Origin: Massariosphaeria phaeospora
Lineage: Eukaryota; Ascomycota; Dothideomycetes; Pleosporales
Reading direction: 5' to 3'
Assembly (NCBI GenBank): GCA_011032825.1
Contig: JAADJZ010000011.1
Location: 1,054,001-1,118,000 of the forward strand
DNA: 64,000 bases
Below, piece after piece: positions 1 through 11,622 of the stretch. Below the pieces are notes generated by a model. It was not told where the DNA came from. It worked only from the letters and a program-made list of their open reading frames with translations, and made no database searches. The first letter of the stretch is position 1. Each line of letters opens with the position of its first letter. Both the position numbers and the translations under genes were made by a program.

Positions 1-2212
1 TAAGCCTCTCTTACGTACCGCATGTGCTCAGCGTCTAACGATAGCAGGGGGCTGAAATTGGAATGTATCGCGTCTTTAGTAAGCCACACTTCTCTTTTAA
101 CAGAGAACGAGAATAACTTAGCTTATTGTGACAAGCCTGCGCCGATGAAGCACCATCCGACATTGTTCTTGCAGCGCTCAACCAAGCATTCATCGACGGG
201 AATCACATCATTACAGCATCTTTAGGAGGTGCGGATAGGTGGTCGGCAGCGATATCTGTAATCGCCCAGCGTATCTTTGACAAAGGTGTCATCTGGTACA
301 ACACCTCTCCCTCATTGTGAACTCTTGCTAATCCTCGTTCATAGCACCTTCGCCGCTGGAAATAGCCGCCGCGGCGGCCCATTCATGGTGACACACCCCG
401 CGAGCTCAAAAGACGGCATTGCTGTAGGATCTGTGGAAAATTCCGAAATCCCCTATATTCTGCTGAATGCTACTTGGAGCGCTGGCAACTCAAGTCCCAT
501 TACTTTCGGGTGGGTCCACGGGCGACCAAGTGCCTGGGGCAATGTTTCTCTGCCTCTCTATGTCGGCGACCTAGACGACATGACCTGCGATCAGTTCTCC
601 AATGCCGACAATCTGACAAATCACATTGTGTTGCTGTTACCGGATATCTGTCGTCCTTGGTATTCTAGTACATATGCAGCCAGGAAGGGTGCTAAATATG
701 TCCTTACATATGGGGAGGGCGAAAAGTGAGTTCTGTACTTCGAAGACCCTCAACTTGTCTCTGACGCATCATCTCAGGCCGCCGATCGTTGAATTTCCTG
801 ATCCTTCGTCAAAGCTAGAATACTCGCTGCCCACAGCCGTGGGATCATTGCCGTATTCGGTAGCATCGAAATTCGTTACACTAACACAGAGTGGTGAAAC
901 CCTATTCTTGAGTATAACAGACCCAGAGTTGGCAGATAAATAGTAAGCCTCTTCATTCTCGTCCTTTCAACCAATCTAATATCTTTCAGTGTCGACTCTC
1001 TACCGAATACTGGAGCAGGCTTCATGAGTAGCTATAGCAACTGGGGTCCCACATTTGAGCTTGATACGAAGCCGGATATATCGATACCCGGAGGCTCCAT
1101 CCTGTCTCTCTTCCCTTTGAACCAAGGGGGCTATGGCGTCATGTCTGGCACATCGATGGTAAGTCCATACTACCTCTTCTTTCTAATACACTAAAAAACT
1201 GCAGGCAACGCCACTTGCGGCAGGAATCTTTGCGCTGTTGATCGAAGCACGTGGCGAGCTCATGACTGACTTGAAGAACCTGGTCCGATCAACTTCAAAG
1301 CCGCTCAATTTCCTCGATAGCAAGGAACCTGTGCCTTACCTTGCTCCGGTCTCGCAGCAAGGCAGCGGAATTGCTCAGGCTTGGGACGCCGTGCATGCAA
1401 ACGGGATACCCAGTATATCTAAGATCGTTCTCAACGACACCGATCACTTCGTACAAACTCACGATCTCACCGTCAAAAATGTCGGCAACAAGTCAATCAC
1501 GTATCTCTTTAGCAACCGAGGCGCTCTGACATTCTACACATTGGAACCTAATTCCTTTTCGCCAGCGGAAAAGCCACAACTCCTCCCTCGATACGCGACT
1601 GTCAAATTCAGCGAGTCAGTCGTCACCATACTTCCCGGCAACACGACGATCGTATCGCTCTCCTTCACTCCACCCGCAGACCTCGACGCCAGCCGCATTG
1701 CAGTGTATTCCGGTTTCATCACCTTAGACGGCTCCACCGGCGAAAGACTCAGTATCTCATACCAAGGCGTTGTCGGCAGCATGCGCAACATCACGAACTT
1801 GGGGTCTGCCATCATGAAAGAGCCCGATTCCGGTCCCAACTTCATCTTGCCAAAGGACCCATACACCCGGACTGCGAATGTCAGCTACCAATATCCCAGT
1901 TACACTCTGAATGCCCCGTTTGGCATTCCCTATGTTGACTACGCCGTCTTCTCGGTGTCTCGGAATGCTAGCACGAGCGGCACGAGCAGTCTGGGCGAGT
2001 ATCTCGGTAGTTTACCGCCTTTTCCGTTAGAGTTTCTATCGCCATTGAGCCAGCAGCGGCTCAAGTGGAATGGGCTGTTGTACAATGGGTCGAGAGTAGC
2101 GGAGGGAAGATATGCTTTCGTGATTAAGGGGTTGAGGATCTTTGGGGACAGAGAGAAGGAGGAAGATTACATCACGCAAAGGTTGGACGATTTTGGGATC
2201 GAGTACCTCTAG
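1..2212 (+). CDS. Secreted subtilisin-like serine protease (S8), 5' end outside window
   Basis: Endopeptidase of the fungal subtilase group with a C-terminal Fn3-like domain, expected to be secreted. The window opens inside an intron (positions 1-47). Exons with matching phases: 48-78, 136-295, 345-725, 778-942, 990-1158, 1205-2212. Visible landmarks in order: GMYRVF, a run ending in ITASLGG, the oxyanion segment TFAAGNS, an inserted stretch of about 130 residues resembling a protease-associated domain, then the catalytic serine motif GVMSGTSMATP, split by the intron at 1159-1204. After it come about 320 residues of beta-rich sequence (HDLTVKNVGN, then VSLSFTPP), typical of the Fn3-like/DUF1034 region of cell-envelope subtilases, with many N-glycosylation sequons. 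The signal peptide, propeptide and catalytic Asp and His lie to the left of the window. Family assignment is firm; substrate is unknown. Confidence 0.9.
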
Positions 2213-2666
2213 GGGCAAGGCTTTGGGAATAGTCTCTGTGTCACGGTTAGATTGAGAGGTTCATTCAGGGGTTAGTTTCATTGATTCGGACACGGAATAG
2301 CCATGCACCTCCCTGGCATAACTCATTTCCTCTACCCACCTAGGTGACCTTACCCTCTTACGTCTATATGCAGGCTTTGATTAGACATTGCCTAGTATAC
2401 TAGATACAATAGGGCTTTGCAAAGGTATAGGTACACTCTTTACCTATTGCTAGAAAGTCCTATACTATCAAGAGGATCCCCTCAAGTCTATCGTCATCGG
2501 AAATGAATTCTGCCAGGGGGGTGCATGCGCTTTATCAACTCTTGGCCGCTTGATCCATCTTGCTGGCGGCTCAGTGTAGTCTGACAGTCAGTGAGACTCG
2601 GTACCTAAGTACGCCTCCTATCTCTCGCTCACCAACACTCAGTTCTCCATCTCTTCTACCCCGTTC
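2213..2666. other. Intergenic, convergent 3' ends
   Basis: Lies between the 3' ends of the subtilase (+) and the small unknown gene (-). No convincing coding frame, repeat or RNA gene is visible. Confidence 0.5.
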
Positions 2667-3338
2667 TCATGCTCGACACTCTCCAAAACCACCACCCCCT
2701 TCAACCCCTCCCTCTCCTTTCCCATATCCTTGACCTCCAACCCCAACCCCTTCACCCATCCCAACAACGAGATCCACCTTGCGCCTCTCCAACCACAACA
2801 CCACCTTCTGAAGCCCACCACCCTCCTCCGCATCACCGTGAATCCGCATCTCCCACGCTGCACTGTTGTCGCGCCACAACGTGAGGAAATCCGCAAGCGT
2901 GGTGAGGGCCCTGAGCATCCTGTTCACGGCGGGGAGGCGCATGGTGTAGGTTACGGAGGGGGCGTGGGCGGTGAGCTTGATCAGGGGCAGCATGTCTAGG
3001 GAGGCAGCGTCGGGGAGCATGATGGTTATGTTGGGTTTGCGGGCGGGTTGGGCTGCGCGCTGCGGGTGGGCGGCTTGCGCTTCTGGGGAAAGGGTGCTGA
3101 GATAGGATTGGATGGCGGCGGGGGTGGTTGTGATGCTGCGGCCGTGCATGTAGAGGTGGGGTTTGAGATCTGTAGGGAGAAGTTGTCAGTGGCGCGATAC
3201 TAAGGGGTGGGGAAACGAGGAGGTGTAGATGGGTAAGAACTTACCGGCTGGGATGTTTAGCTTTGCGATAGTAGCAGGGGTGGGTCGTGGTTTCGGATTT
3301 GGGTTGGGTTTCGCTGGGTTCGCTGGGATGCGCGCCAT
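2667..3338 (-). CDS. Hypothetical protein, two exons, about 198 residues
   Basis: I do not recognise this family. Exon 1 is 3338-3245 and exon 2 is 3169-2667; the 75-nt intron has a GTAAG donor and CTACAG acceptor, and the phases agree (1 nt then 2 nt). The ATG at 3338 is chosen because it is in phase with exon 2 and opens a proline/lysine-rich leader (MARIPANPAKPNPNP). The middle (residues ~60-130) has alternating hydrophobic stretches such as ITIMLPD and YTMRLPAVNRMLR, then WEMRIHGDAEEGG and a run VVLWLERRKVDLVV, which looks like a small folded alpha/beta domain. The C-terminus is glycine-rich and probably disordered. No signal peptide or membrane segment is seen. The intron and codon periodicity support a real gene; the function is unknown. 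Confidence 0.55.
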
Positions 3339-3876
3339 TGGATTGGGTTGGGAGAATTGGAGTTGGCAATTGGGGCTCTGACCGCTTTGTAGACGGTCAA
3401 GGTTGCACGGTAAGGTGGGTAGAGTAGTGGGGGATCCATGTGTCGGATGGGATATATATCATAGGTTAGGGACTGACTCGTGGTGTTCGAGGTGTTCGAG
3501 GTGTTTCACCGCTGTGTGCGGTGCTGGTAGGGCTTCTTGAGTGAACCACGGATTTTGAAGGGGAAAAATGTTAGTTCTTGCTGTATTAGTGTGGAAAAGC
3601 ATGCTATTTCAACTGTATCCTGTAAAACTTCTATAACACCCCCTATCCGGACATGATTGAATGAATCGTGAGGCAAAGTGCCTTGCTTTTTTTTTCCCTA
3701 GAAAGACTTACAACCAAAGCTGCGCAAAGAAACTTTCGATAGCACTGGGTCGACTATCCTTTTGAATAGACTGCAGCCTCCAGTTAATGCTAACCACTAA
3801 CGTTGTTCTGAGTAAGTTAGTGTGAGAATTAAAATTTGTGAGTTGGTGAGGTTCGCTTATTTACTTTTCGGATCAA
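3339..3876. other. Intergenic between two minus-strand genes
   Basis: Holds the upstream region of the small unknown gene and the 3' flank of the F-box gene. It contains a T-tract near 3688 and short tandem words (a doubled GTGTTCGAG near 3484-3500). No gene is seen. Confidence 0.4.
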
Positions 3877-5468
3877 TTAGAACACTCCATTGTACCACAT
3901 CCGATGGTCTTCGTCTTCGCTAGGTGGCTCGGTGCAAGTGGTGGCGAAGAAAAAATGCAGACCGTCATGGCAAGTATAATCAGCGAGGAGACCTCGGAGA
4001 TGCGGATAGAATGACTCCTGCGTGCGGAAGATGTCATGCACGCAGAAGGGCCCACGCCCACATAGACAGTAGCCGCAGGACACACTTTGAATTGCAGGGA
4101 AGTCGCCTAGAAATCTTAGTAATGTACTAACCACGAACCGTTCAACTTACCGAGAGTGATACTGAAAGCAACTTCGAAACTTATGTTTACTTGCTGGAAC
4201 ATGGCTTTGTATCTCCGATAGTCGTGCGTAAACAATGTGCGCTTGCACCAGAACTCTTCACTATCTTCATACTTGCAAGTAATTTTAATCTCCCTTAGGC
4301 ATGGAAACTGACCCATAGCGCAAGCCAGGTACATATCCTGCAGGTTTTGCTCGTAGTCTATGTGGGTGCCGAGAGGAGAATCGAATGTGATTGATTCGAT
4401 GCTCTTGGGGACCATGTGGGGCATTGACCTCTCGTTATTGACGTTTTCGTTGCCTAGTAATATAGTAGAAGGCAATCTTAGAGTTCTTAACCTGGTTAGG
4501 GATGTACACTCCCCACATTTCCCGAAGAAATTTGGCCAGTGAAAGCTTTTCGAATAACCATATATTCCGATCGATACACTCTCCAAGGTCCCAGCGTGTT
4601 CTAGGAGGGGTTCAGATATGGAGGTGTACATCCCACGGCGAACGCCGTCGATTCCAGTGCACTAGAAGCGCTTCAGCGCTTTGCATGCCAGTATCGCAAT
4701 TTTGATTATCCGACTCGAGAAGTGCGGGTTTGTAAACGAGAGACTCTCAACTCTTGCGGTCCGTTCAGGCCATGTCCAAACGGAGCCATATAGTGTGTAA
4801 TTATCTTTCTCTTTGAATCCTAGGGCGTCCACGATTGTTAGGTCAACTAAAGAAGGCAATAAGAACAGCGGAAACATCGCCTCAAGCCGGATGATGGTCA
4901 TATCGACGCTCAGGACTTTCAGTGATGAGAAGTCATGAATTCGACCAAAGCTACGACCAAGAGCAATCTGGCCGAGGCCACGGATCCAGAATGGTATTTC
5001 AGGGGAACCCGACCAGCGTCTAGATTGGCGGTGTATACAGAACTTCTCCACTTTAGGAGCACTGAAGATAAGGAGGGCAAGAACCATGGAATGTCCCTCT
5101 TGTGTCAGGTATTCAATAGCTTCTCTCTCGGGGACTTGAAGAGACTCGGCAAGCGCCAGACACTGGTTGGGATCGCGCACGGTAAAATCAAACCTGCCCG
5201 GAAGGAAATCATGAAACCTAAACACCTTCGGGAGTGTTTTGAGCTCAGGTCGACTTATCAAAGTCGACAACAGTTCGGAGGTTGAGCACTTGTGGTCGAG
5301 GGCGTCTATGACTCCATATAGAAATGGTGTAGCAATCCTATTGAAGCGTTGGCATACCAAGCAGATCCGCGCGAACAGGGCCATTCCATCGTAAGAGTTG
5401 GTGCAAGTAATGGGAGCGACCAGACCCTGGAAGATTTGGAGAACGAGTTCATCGGGCAGGCCGTCCAT
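3877..5468 (-). pseudogene. F-box/LRR-like protein interrupted by one in-frame TAG
   Basis: Likely substrate adaptor of an SCF ubiquitin ligase. The start MDGLPDELVLQIFQGL is a classic F-box (residues 1-45). The frame runs from 5468 to a TAG at 4664-4662 (268 residues) and then continues in the same frame without interruption through weak leucine-rich repeat sequence (for example LTRLRTLRLPSTILLG) to a 44-nt intron at 4150-4107, whose donor is GTAAG, acceptor TTCTAG and branch ACTAAG, with matching phase; the last exon is 4106-3877. Reading through the TAG gives 515 residues, a usual length for fungal F-box/LRR proteins. One change of CAG to TAG would explain the break. A 268-residue truncated product, stop-codon readthrough or a sequence error remain possible. 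TATAAAA lies at 5636-5630, about 160 nt upstream of the ATG. Confidence 0.7.
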
Positions 5469-5974
5469 GATGAAAGTTGGGTTTTTGAAGCGGCCACGAT
5501 ATCGCGTTCAGATCAGGAGTCGCTGCGGAATCGTGGTATTGGGGGAGAAATAAAGATATGTTTTCGCGTTTCCAGATGAGAGATTGCGTGTGTGGGAGAA
5601 GAGATGAGGAGGACGAAAAGAAGCGAAGATTTTATAGGAGTCGTCTTGACGAACCATGGTTCCGATACAAATAGGACCACTCAACACACGCTGAAAACAA
5701 ATGAAACTCATCGCACGAGTGCGTGAGAAACCTTTTTCCTGATCATCCCAAGAACAAGAAACCACTCACGTGCCACTCAGCGTCGATAGATTTGAGTTCG
5801 CTAAAGACACGCTAAAGTGACGCTAATTCATATTAAGTTAGATCGGGTGCGATAAACTGTACTGTTGCCTTACAGCACCAAACACATCAACGTCCTAAGT
5901 TTCGTCCCACACTGTATATCGCCGAACAAAAGGACAGGCTCAAGCCCTTGAGCTCTACCCCTCACGACCTTAAG
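5469..5974. promoter_or_regulatory. Divergent intergenic region of F-box gene and ELRN-motif gene
   Basis: About 500 bp between divergent starts. It holds TATAAAA on the minus strand (5636-5630) and a 74-bp segment (5603-5676) with a diverged second copy at 28069-28190. A short open frame here overlaps that repeat and is not supported as a gene. Confidence 0.4.
5603..5676. repeat. Dispersed diverged repeat, copy A
   Basis: Shares GATGAGGAGGACGA at its left end, the block TCTTGACGAA then CATGGTTC in its middle, and TACAAATA at its right end with copy B at 28069-28190, in the same orientation. Copy A lacks about 45 nt present in B. It overlaps the putative TATA box of the F-box gene. I read the match by eye; no alignment score was calculated. 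Confidence 0.6.
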
Positions 5975-6569
5975 ATGGTTTCAACCGAGGATATAGCCGC
6001 TCCAGTAGAGAGCGGCGGCGATGGGACCACTGAGCAGGCTCTGGCACGGAGACCCGCCTTCCCATTCCTCAAATTATCAGCTGGTAGGTGGCGTCGTCTT
6101 TTCGCGGCATGCCTCGAAATTGACGTCGATAGAGCTCCGTAATACCATCTACGAATTCGCCGCTGCCGATGCCGAAGAAGAGCGCCTACTACTTACGCGC
6201 CGATGCAGCCGCACTGCTGACGATCAGGAGAAGTATCGAAACTCGCACACATACTTGGGCTTCACGCAAGTGAATCGCTTGATCCGCAGCGAGTTTCGCT
6301 CCATGCTGCTGGCGAGGATGAAGCTTTTTATTCTGCTTGCCGACATCGAAGCTTGGGAACGCACCTTTAACACTGATGGCAATGAATCCAATCGAGTAGA
6401 CAATTCTCTTGACGACGCAATTTGTCAGTACGATATCAAGATTCTGATAAGGAAGGAGCTGCGGAAGATGCGTGATGGAGCTGCCGAGCAGGCTACGCTA
6501 CTCGCACTGGACGTCAGATGCACCGACTCAGAGATAAGACTTGGAAGTTGCAAGAAGAAAGGTCTATAG
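5975..6569 (+). CDS. Small fungal protein with ELRN-type F-box-like motif
   Basis: Predicted 181 residues from exons 5975-6083 and 6133-6569; the 49-nt intron (GTAGGT...GATAG) restores the reading G|AG and joins KLSA to ELRNTIYEFAA. The phrase FPFLKLSAELRNTIYEF matches the N-terminal motif of a very common fungal family (LPPELRNxIY), often annotated as F-box-like. The rest is helical and charged, with TYLGFTQVNRLIRSEFRSMLL, as in that family, where this second block follows the motif. Family members usually continue for 100 residues or more beyond this, so the gene may be short or truncated: an open frame in another phase follows (6518-6778). The ATG at 5975 is the first in frame. Function is not established. 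Confidence 0.6.
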
Positions 6570-7242
6570 CTGGAATGAGGAAGACCAACGTATTATCGAC
6601 CAGTCTTAGGAGGGAAGTACTTGTCAATAGGTTGTCTAAACTTGCAGATAGCAAACAAACGAGACTAAACTCGTCGCAGGAACACGCAAAAAGATTCAAC
6701 CTATCTTGTTCGTCTTTTGTCGGCGTGACCTATCCATGTCCCGTATGCATGGCATGGATAGGATTGGTCCCGTCGTGAACCAGAGGCGTTGTTTATTTCG
6801 AAGCGACATCTATCAAGAGGTTACGTCGACTCAACCCCATCCCCTACTCACGACTTTATCAAGACCATCGCAACTATTTTAAGCCGACCCTAACAACTGC
6901 TTCATCATCAAGAGGCAAACAATCAATAGTTCAGCAAACGTTCCGCATCAAGCGTTTGATAGCGTTGCCAAGCGCCGCACAGCCCCGTTGCGATCGATCC
7001 TCTGGGCCAAGCGCCGCCTGCAACCTGCCATGTAGCACACCTCCGTTACATACACCTGTTCCGCTCCCCCCACGACGCCTTCGTTGGGTAGTTTGTGTGT
7101 CGCGATGCAGTGTGCAGAGGCCTCCTTCTGCTGTTCTTGATTCTTTCCTCCTCTACGTCGCTCGTTGACCATCCAATCGTTCCGTCCCGTCTCTCGTTCA
7201 TTCATTCACCGCACCCCCTCAGGTGCACCCCCTCAGCCCACG
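6570..7242. other. Intergenic
   Basis: Pyrimidine-rich from about 7020 to 7240, as in fungal core promoters. Short open frames are present on both strands, but none shows a protein-like sequence. Confidence 0.4.
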
Positions 7243-8263
7243 ATGGGCAACCTCAACGGCATCCGCACCGCCTGGCTCATCGCCCCGCCCATGCTCCTCC
7301 TGCTCCCGCTCTCCATCATCCTCGTCATCCTGGAGCGCATCCCGCACACGCTGCTCCTCGCGCAAGCAGTGCGCAACTGGCGCACCGGCGACCGCACCCT
7401 CAGCCTCTCCTCCACCCCCACCGACTCCCCGTCCTCGTCCCCGTCCACGGACATAATCCTACACATCAACTACGCGCCCGCGCTCGCCATCCTCGGCGTC
7501 GGCGCCGCCGCCTACACCATCAGCGTGCTGAGCATCTGCGCGATCTGGGAGCTGCGGCGGCAAGAAGGCGCGGCGGCGCACCAGCGGAAATGGGCGTGGG
7601 TGACGCTGGTGCTAAATCTCGCGGTTGGGGCGGCGAGCGCGGCGGTGCTGGCGTGGGCGAGCGTGCTGCAGAGCGGCGAGGATAAATGGCGGGGATACGA
7701 AGATGTGGGGAAAGCTGGAGAGCGGCGGTTCACGACGGAGACGTGGGTGTGCCAGATCAAGCAGTTGGATCCGCAGCAGGACTGGGCGGGTCCGGCGTGC
7801 GGCCTCGCGGTAGGTTCTGCTCTATACACCGTTTGTTCTGGGGTTATGCGAAGGGACGCTCACTAATGTACGATAGAAAGCCACACGCTTCACACTCATC
7901 CCGCTCGCCCTATCCTCCGCGCTAGTCATAGCCTGCACATGGATACTAGTCAATGATCGCGGCGGTGTCAAGTGGCTGTTTGGTAGTAAGGGGAGATATG
8001 GAGCGTTCCCGGACGCGTTCGAGTTGGCGCCGCCGGGCCAGCATGTGATGCCTATGGCGCCTCAGTACCTGCAAATGCCTATGGCGCCTCAGTACCAAAT
8101 GCCTATGGCGCCTCAGCAGCAGTACCCATCGCACGGGCAGCTCGTGTATGCGCAACCTCAGCAGTTTGGCATGGTGCCGCCGCCGCAGCTAGTACCGGCA
8201 CAGCCTCAGCATCAGCAGCAGCTGTCGCCAGGGGGCCAGAAACAGCGTGTGGTTTTCGGATGA
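7243..8263 (+). CDS. Four-pass membrane protein with Pro/Gln-rich tail
   Basis: Predicted 317 residues from exons 7243-7809 and 7877-8263 (67-nt intron, phase 0, GTAGGT...GATAG). Four hydrophobic segments are visible: about residues 10-32 (AWLIAPPMLLLLPLSI), 76-100 (ALAILGVGAAAYTISVL), 112-138 (WVTLVLNLAVGAASAAVL) and, after the intron, 193-214 (FTLIPLALSSALVIACTW). A loop before segment 4 holds WVCQIKQLD. The topology (N-terminal helix, loop, three helices, cytosolic tail) resembles uncharacterised fungal four-pass families, including MARVEL-like proteins, but I cannot assign one. The tail after residue ~235 has three near-identical units of MPMAPQY(L)Q followed by QP-rich sequence, likely disordered. 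The start is the first ATG of the frame that precedes the first helix. Confidence 0.75.
8048..8119 (+). repeat. Three in-frame 24-27 bp coding repeats
   Basis: Three units beginning ATGCCTATGGCGCCTCAG encode MPMAPQ followed by YLQ, YQ or QQ. They lie in the tail of the four-pass membrane protein. The nucleotide identity is high, which points to recent expansion. Confidence 0.85.
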
Positions 8264-8572
8264 AGGACGGATGAGGACGGCCCAGCGCAGCCCCCTATAT
8301 GGTAAACAAAATCAAAGAAAAAAATCTAACGTAATCTTTTGTTATTCCGGTCTCTTTCTAGTGCGAGCACTTGCACTAATGAGCGATTTAGCTGACTTGA
8401 TACTGGGGAGCTGTTCATGCGAAGAATTCAACGACTCCGAACGGTCGACAGACATGCAGACAAACCACGGCGTTATCAGCAAACAGCTCAAAAACACAGC
8501 GACGACGACAGTAGAACGCACCCTAACTATCGAAACCAACGCAAGACCGCAAAAAGAAGGACCACCCACCCC
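8264..8572. other. Intergenic, convergent 3' ends
   Basis: Separates the 3' ends of the membrane-protein gene (+) and the HET gene (-). Nothing recognisable. Confidence 0.4.
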
Positions 8573-10901
8573 TCACACCAACACAAACCACTCATCATCC
8601 GCCTCCCCCTCCGCCCCCTCTTTCCACGCCTCCCCCCCCATAACCCCCTCCACCCACGCCGCACCCACAAACTCCCACCCCTCACCTCCCTCCCCCGTCC
8701 TCGCCCTTACCACACACGGCACCTTACTCCCCCGAAACACCGCCACCCGATCCCCCTCTCTGCAACTATAACTGCCGCACCCCAGCCACCCTTGCTCCGT
8801 GCGAAACACCGTGCGCCACGCACTAGAAAAGATATGCTTAATCGCCGCACGCATAGTCTTACTGATCCAGAAATTGCCGACGAAATTCACGTCCGCGAGC
8901 GTGTCTTCCGGCAGCACGAGCCGCGTGCGCTGCACGCTGTCGGGTGTGTGGGCGCGCTCGATCAGCACGGCGAGGCAGCGCGCGATGGTGGCGTTGCTGA
9001 GGGGCTCGAGCCGGTGTTTGGGCGCTTCGCCGTTCAGCAGGACGCGCACGAGGGCGGCAACGGCGTCGGCGTCGGCGTCGTCGCCGCTGCGGCCTTTTCG
9101 TTGCTGTTGCGCCACGGCGTGCCAGGTGCCGATGCAGGCGACCAGGCTGTCGGCATACTGCCCGCTGTTCTCGACGGCGTTGCCGAGCAGCGTGGTGCTG
9201 TGGTCTGTTTTCCAGGGGGTGCCAACAGCAACGATGATATCGAGGCGGCGGCCGCGGACGCGCAGACTGCGGCCGTCGGGCAGGAAGTCGTACGTCCAGG
9301 ACGAGTCCCCCGAGACGCGCTTGTCGGTGCGCGTCGTGAGGTGCAGGTGCGGCGGGTTGTCCGGCGTCCACCTGTGGATGCTGCCGGAGAAGTCGGGCAC
9401 CCACGACGGGAGGCCGAACGCAGCGGCGCCCGCGGAGCCCTCCGTCACAGAAAGAATGTCGAGATTGGCGTCGTGCTGGACGATGGCGCGGGCGGCCTCT
9501 GTGTACACGACCGCGACGGGCTTGTCGTAGTCCGGGTCCGGGAGGCGGAACCCCAGGCGCGCGCACACGCCATACAGGCCGTAGATCTTGTCGTGCGGGC
9601 GGCCGGCCTCGAGGCTGAGGGCGACGCCCGCGACGAGCGAGAGCAGGCTCATGCCGAAGTTCGACACGGGCTCGCCGGCTTCGTGCCTGCGGACGAATTC
9701 CTGCACGGCGTGGTGCCGCTCGAGGTACTGGCGCCAGTGTAGGGACTCGCTGTTGAGCTTGGAGTAGGGCAGCCGTGTGAAGTCGGCGGCGATGATGAGC
9801 GTCCAGAAGTGCATCATCGAGGCGCCGCAGTAGAACATGACGTCTTTTGCGAGGGCGACTTCTTGGAAGACCTGGACGGGGCGTTAGTTGAGGAAGTGGG
9901 GAGATGGTAGAAAGGGGCAGACAATCAAGCAAATCAATGCACATACCCAGGTCCGCCGGAACCACGGCAAGCTGAGCACTGGATACAACTTTCCATACGG
10001 AAACTCGGGCGTATACGCTGTGTCATCTCTTCAGCACTCAATCCCCAGATACGTGGACTTGAACGCCCATGCCGGCCCACTCACCAAGAACATCATCCGC
10101 AACCCGCTCATACTCGACCCTTCCCTCCGCCTGCAGCGGCCCCGCAACCTTCGCCTTCAGATACGCAGCCTGCAGACTTTTGATAGCTTGACACGCGACA
10201 TCCGTCGCCTCCGTCCCCTCACTCAGATGCACCAGCACCTTAACAGCGCGGCGATACACGTCCTCCATCATGGCGACCTGGGTGTTGCGTTCGGCGCGCG
10301 CGGCCGCGTCGGCCGCCTGGTTGATGCAGATGCTGTCGACCCAGATCAAGCGCTCGGTCTTACCGCGCAGCATGCGGCGCAGCGCGGCGGCGCAGCTGGC
10401 GGTGATGGCGAGCGGCGCGCCGGAGATGGTGATGCAGGCGACGGGCGTGGCGTCGCCCCAGGTATAGGAGAGGGCGAAGTACTCGGGGGGGTTGTCGAGG
10501 GAGGCTTCCACGATGGAGCCTTCGAGGGGGAGTGCCCGGTGGTCGGTTCGGAGGTCGCGTAGCCGGCGCTGGAGGTGGAGGATCCGGAAGTTTCTGGGTT
10601 GTTTAAGGGGCGTGTATGCGAATGGTTTGCGTTTGCTTGTGGTTGCCGGTGCTGGTGGTGGTGTTGGTTCCGCTGTAGGCTGTTGTTCATTGCAAGTCTC
10701 AGTACCTGGAGTAGCAGTAGTAGCGGCCTCCAGTTCTTCAGCTCTTTCCTCTGCACATGTCGGTGGTTGCCCATTAGTCGTCACCTGACCTGGTGTATCC
10801 ACATGATGGTCAACAGCAGCACGTTGCGATGTTCCGCTCCCTCCCGTCCCAGCATCACTACTCTCCTTTGTCCGTCTTGAAAGGCGTTTGAGCCACTTCA
10901 T
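8573..10901 (-). CDS. Heterokaryon-incompatibility (HET) domain protein
   Basis: HET proteins act in fungal non-self recognition and regulated cell death. Predicted 728 residues from exons 10901-10085, 10017-9947 and 9871-8573, with introns in phases 1 and 0. The first ~95 residues are low-complexity (Ser/Thr/Pro/Glu). The HET domain follows: LHLQRRLRDL, EYFALSYTWGD (about residue 140) and LIWVDSICINQ (about 185), then the usual MEDVYRRAVKVLVHL. Exon 2 holds the conserved FPYGKLYPVLSLPWFRRTW and exon 3 opens with VFQEVALAKD, so the RRTWVFQE motif is split by the intron. Further family features are KIYGLYGV, DPDYDKPVAVVYTEAAR and LPSWVPDFS. The C-terminal ~250 residues show no known effector domain. 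A 441-residue antisense frame is a GC-driven shadow. Confidence 0.92.
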
Positions 10902-11622
10902 CTCGCTCCATGAGCGTCATTAGAATGCGTATTTGCGAATGACGTGCCTTTAAGATGTTAGCTATCTGCGGGAGCTATCTTCTTGGCATGCAAGGCTGCA
11001 TGGCTGCATGGCTGGAAAAAGCAATTTATACGAGAAAATACGAACGAAGCATGCGACTCTAGTGATTTTTCCTGATTTGGCGATACAAGGGTCGGATTAA
11101 GCCGCTTTGTTGATCTAGTACCTAGATGCGGGCATGGAAATTGTTGAGCACTAGACTGAGCTGATGTTTGTATAGGGCTTGCGAGATAGTAGGCGGTTCC
11201 GCACGCAGTGTGTGCGGTTACGCTTGTTGAGCTAGTGTAGTGAGATCTGAGGGTCTGGGTGGCTTAGGGTGGAGGTCTGAGCGCAGGAGGGTGTGAATGT
11301 CGATGATGGACGTTGTGGTGGTTGTCGGACGGGTTATAAGGGTTGTGCTAGACCCAGTTACCACTGCGCACAGGATGCTCCCCTCTACTCTGTACTGCTT
11401 TCATTGTGACTATACGTCCATTTTCTTCAATAAGAAACTCCACTACGGATTCCTCGTAGTCATGCGTTAAACCATGTACATAATTGAGCCGCCAAAAGAA
11501 ATACTCGTTATAACCTTGCCACCTTTGGTGCTGAGCCAGTTTGTGAATAGGAATTGGGCAAGCAACATGAGCCTAAACTCCTCAGAGTTTGCTGATTCTC
11601 GAAAACAGCCCAGTCTGCATCA
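10902..11622. other. Intergenic
   Basis: Upstream region of the HET gene and 3' flank of the reticulon-like gene. It contains short repeated words (GCATGGCTGCATGGCTGG near 11000) but no supported gene. Confidence 0.4.

Noticed and set aside
2669..2999. Plus-strand frames opposite the small unknown gene
   Set aside because: His/Pro-rich shadow; the minus strand has a phase-consistent intron and longer frame.
8417..9742. 441-codon plus-strand frame opposite the HET gene
   Set aside because: GC-rich shadow of the HET coding strand; repetitive R/A/G/V composition, no recognisable domain, and the minus strand is clearly the coding one.
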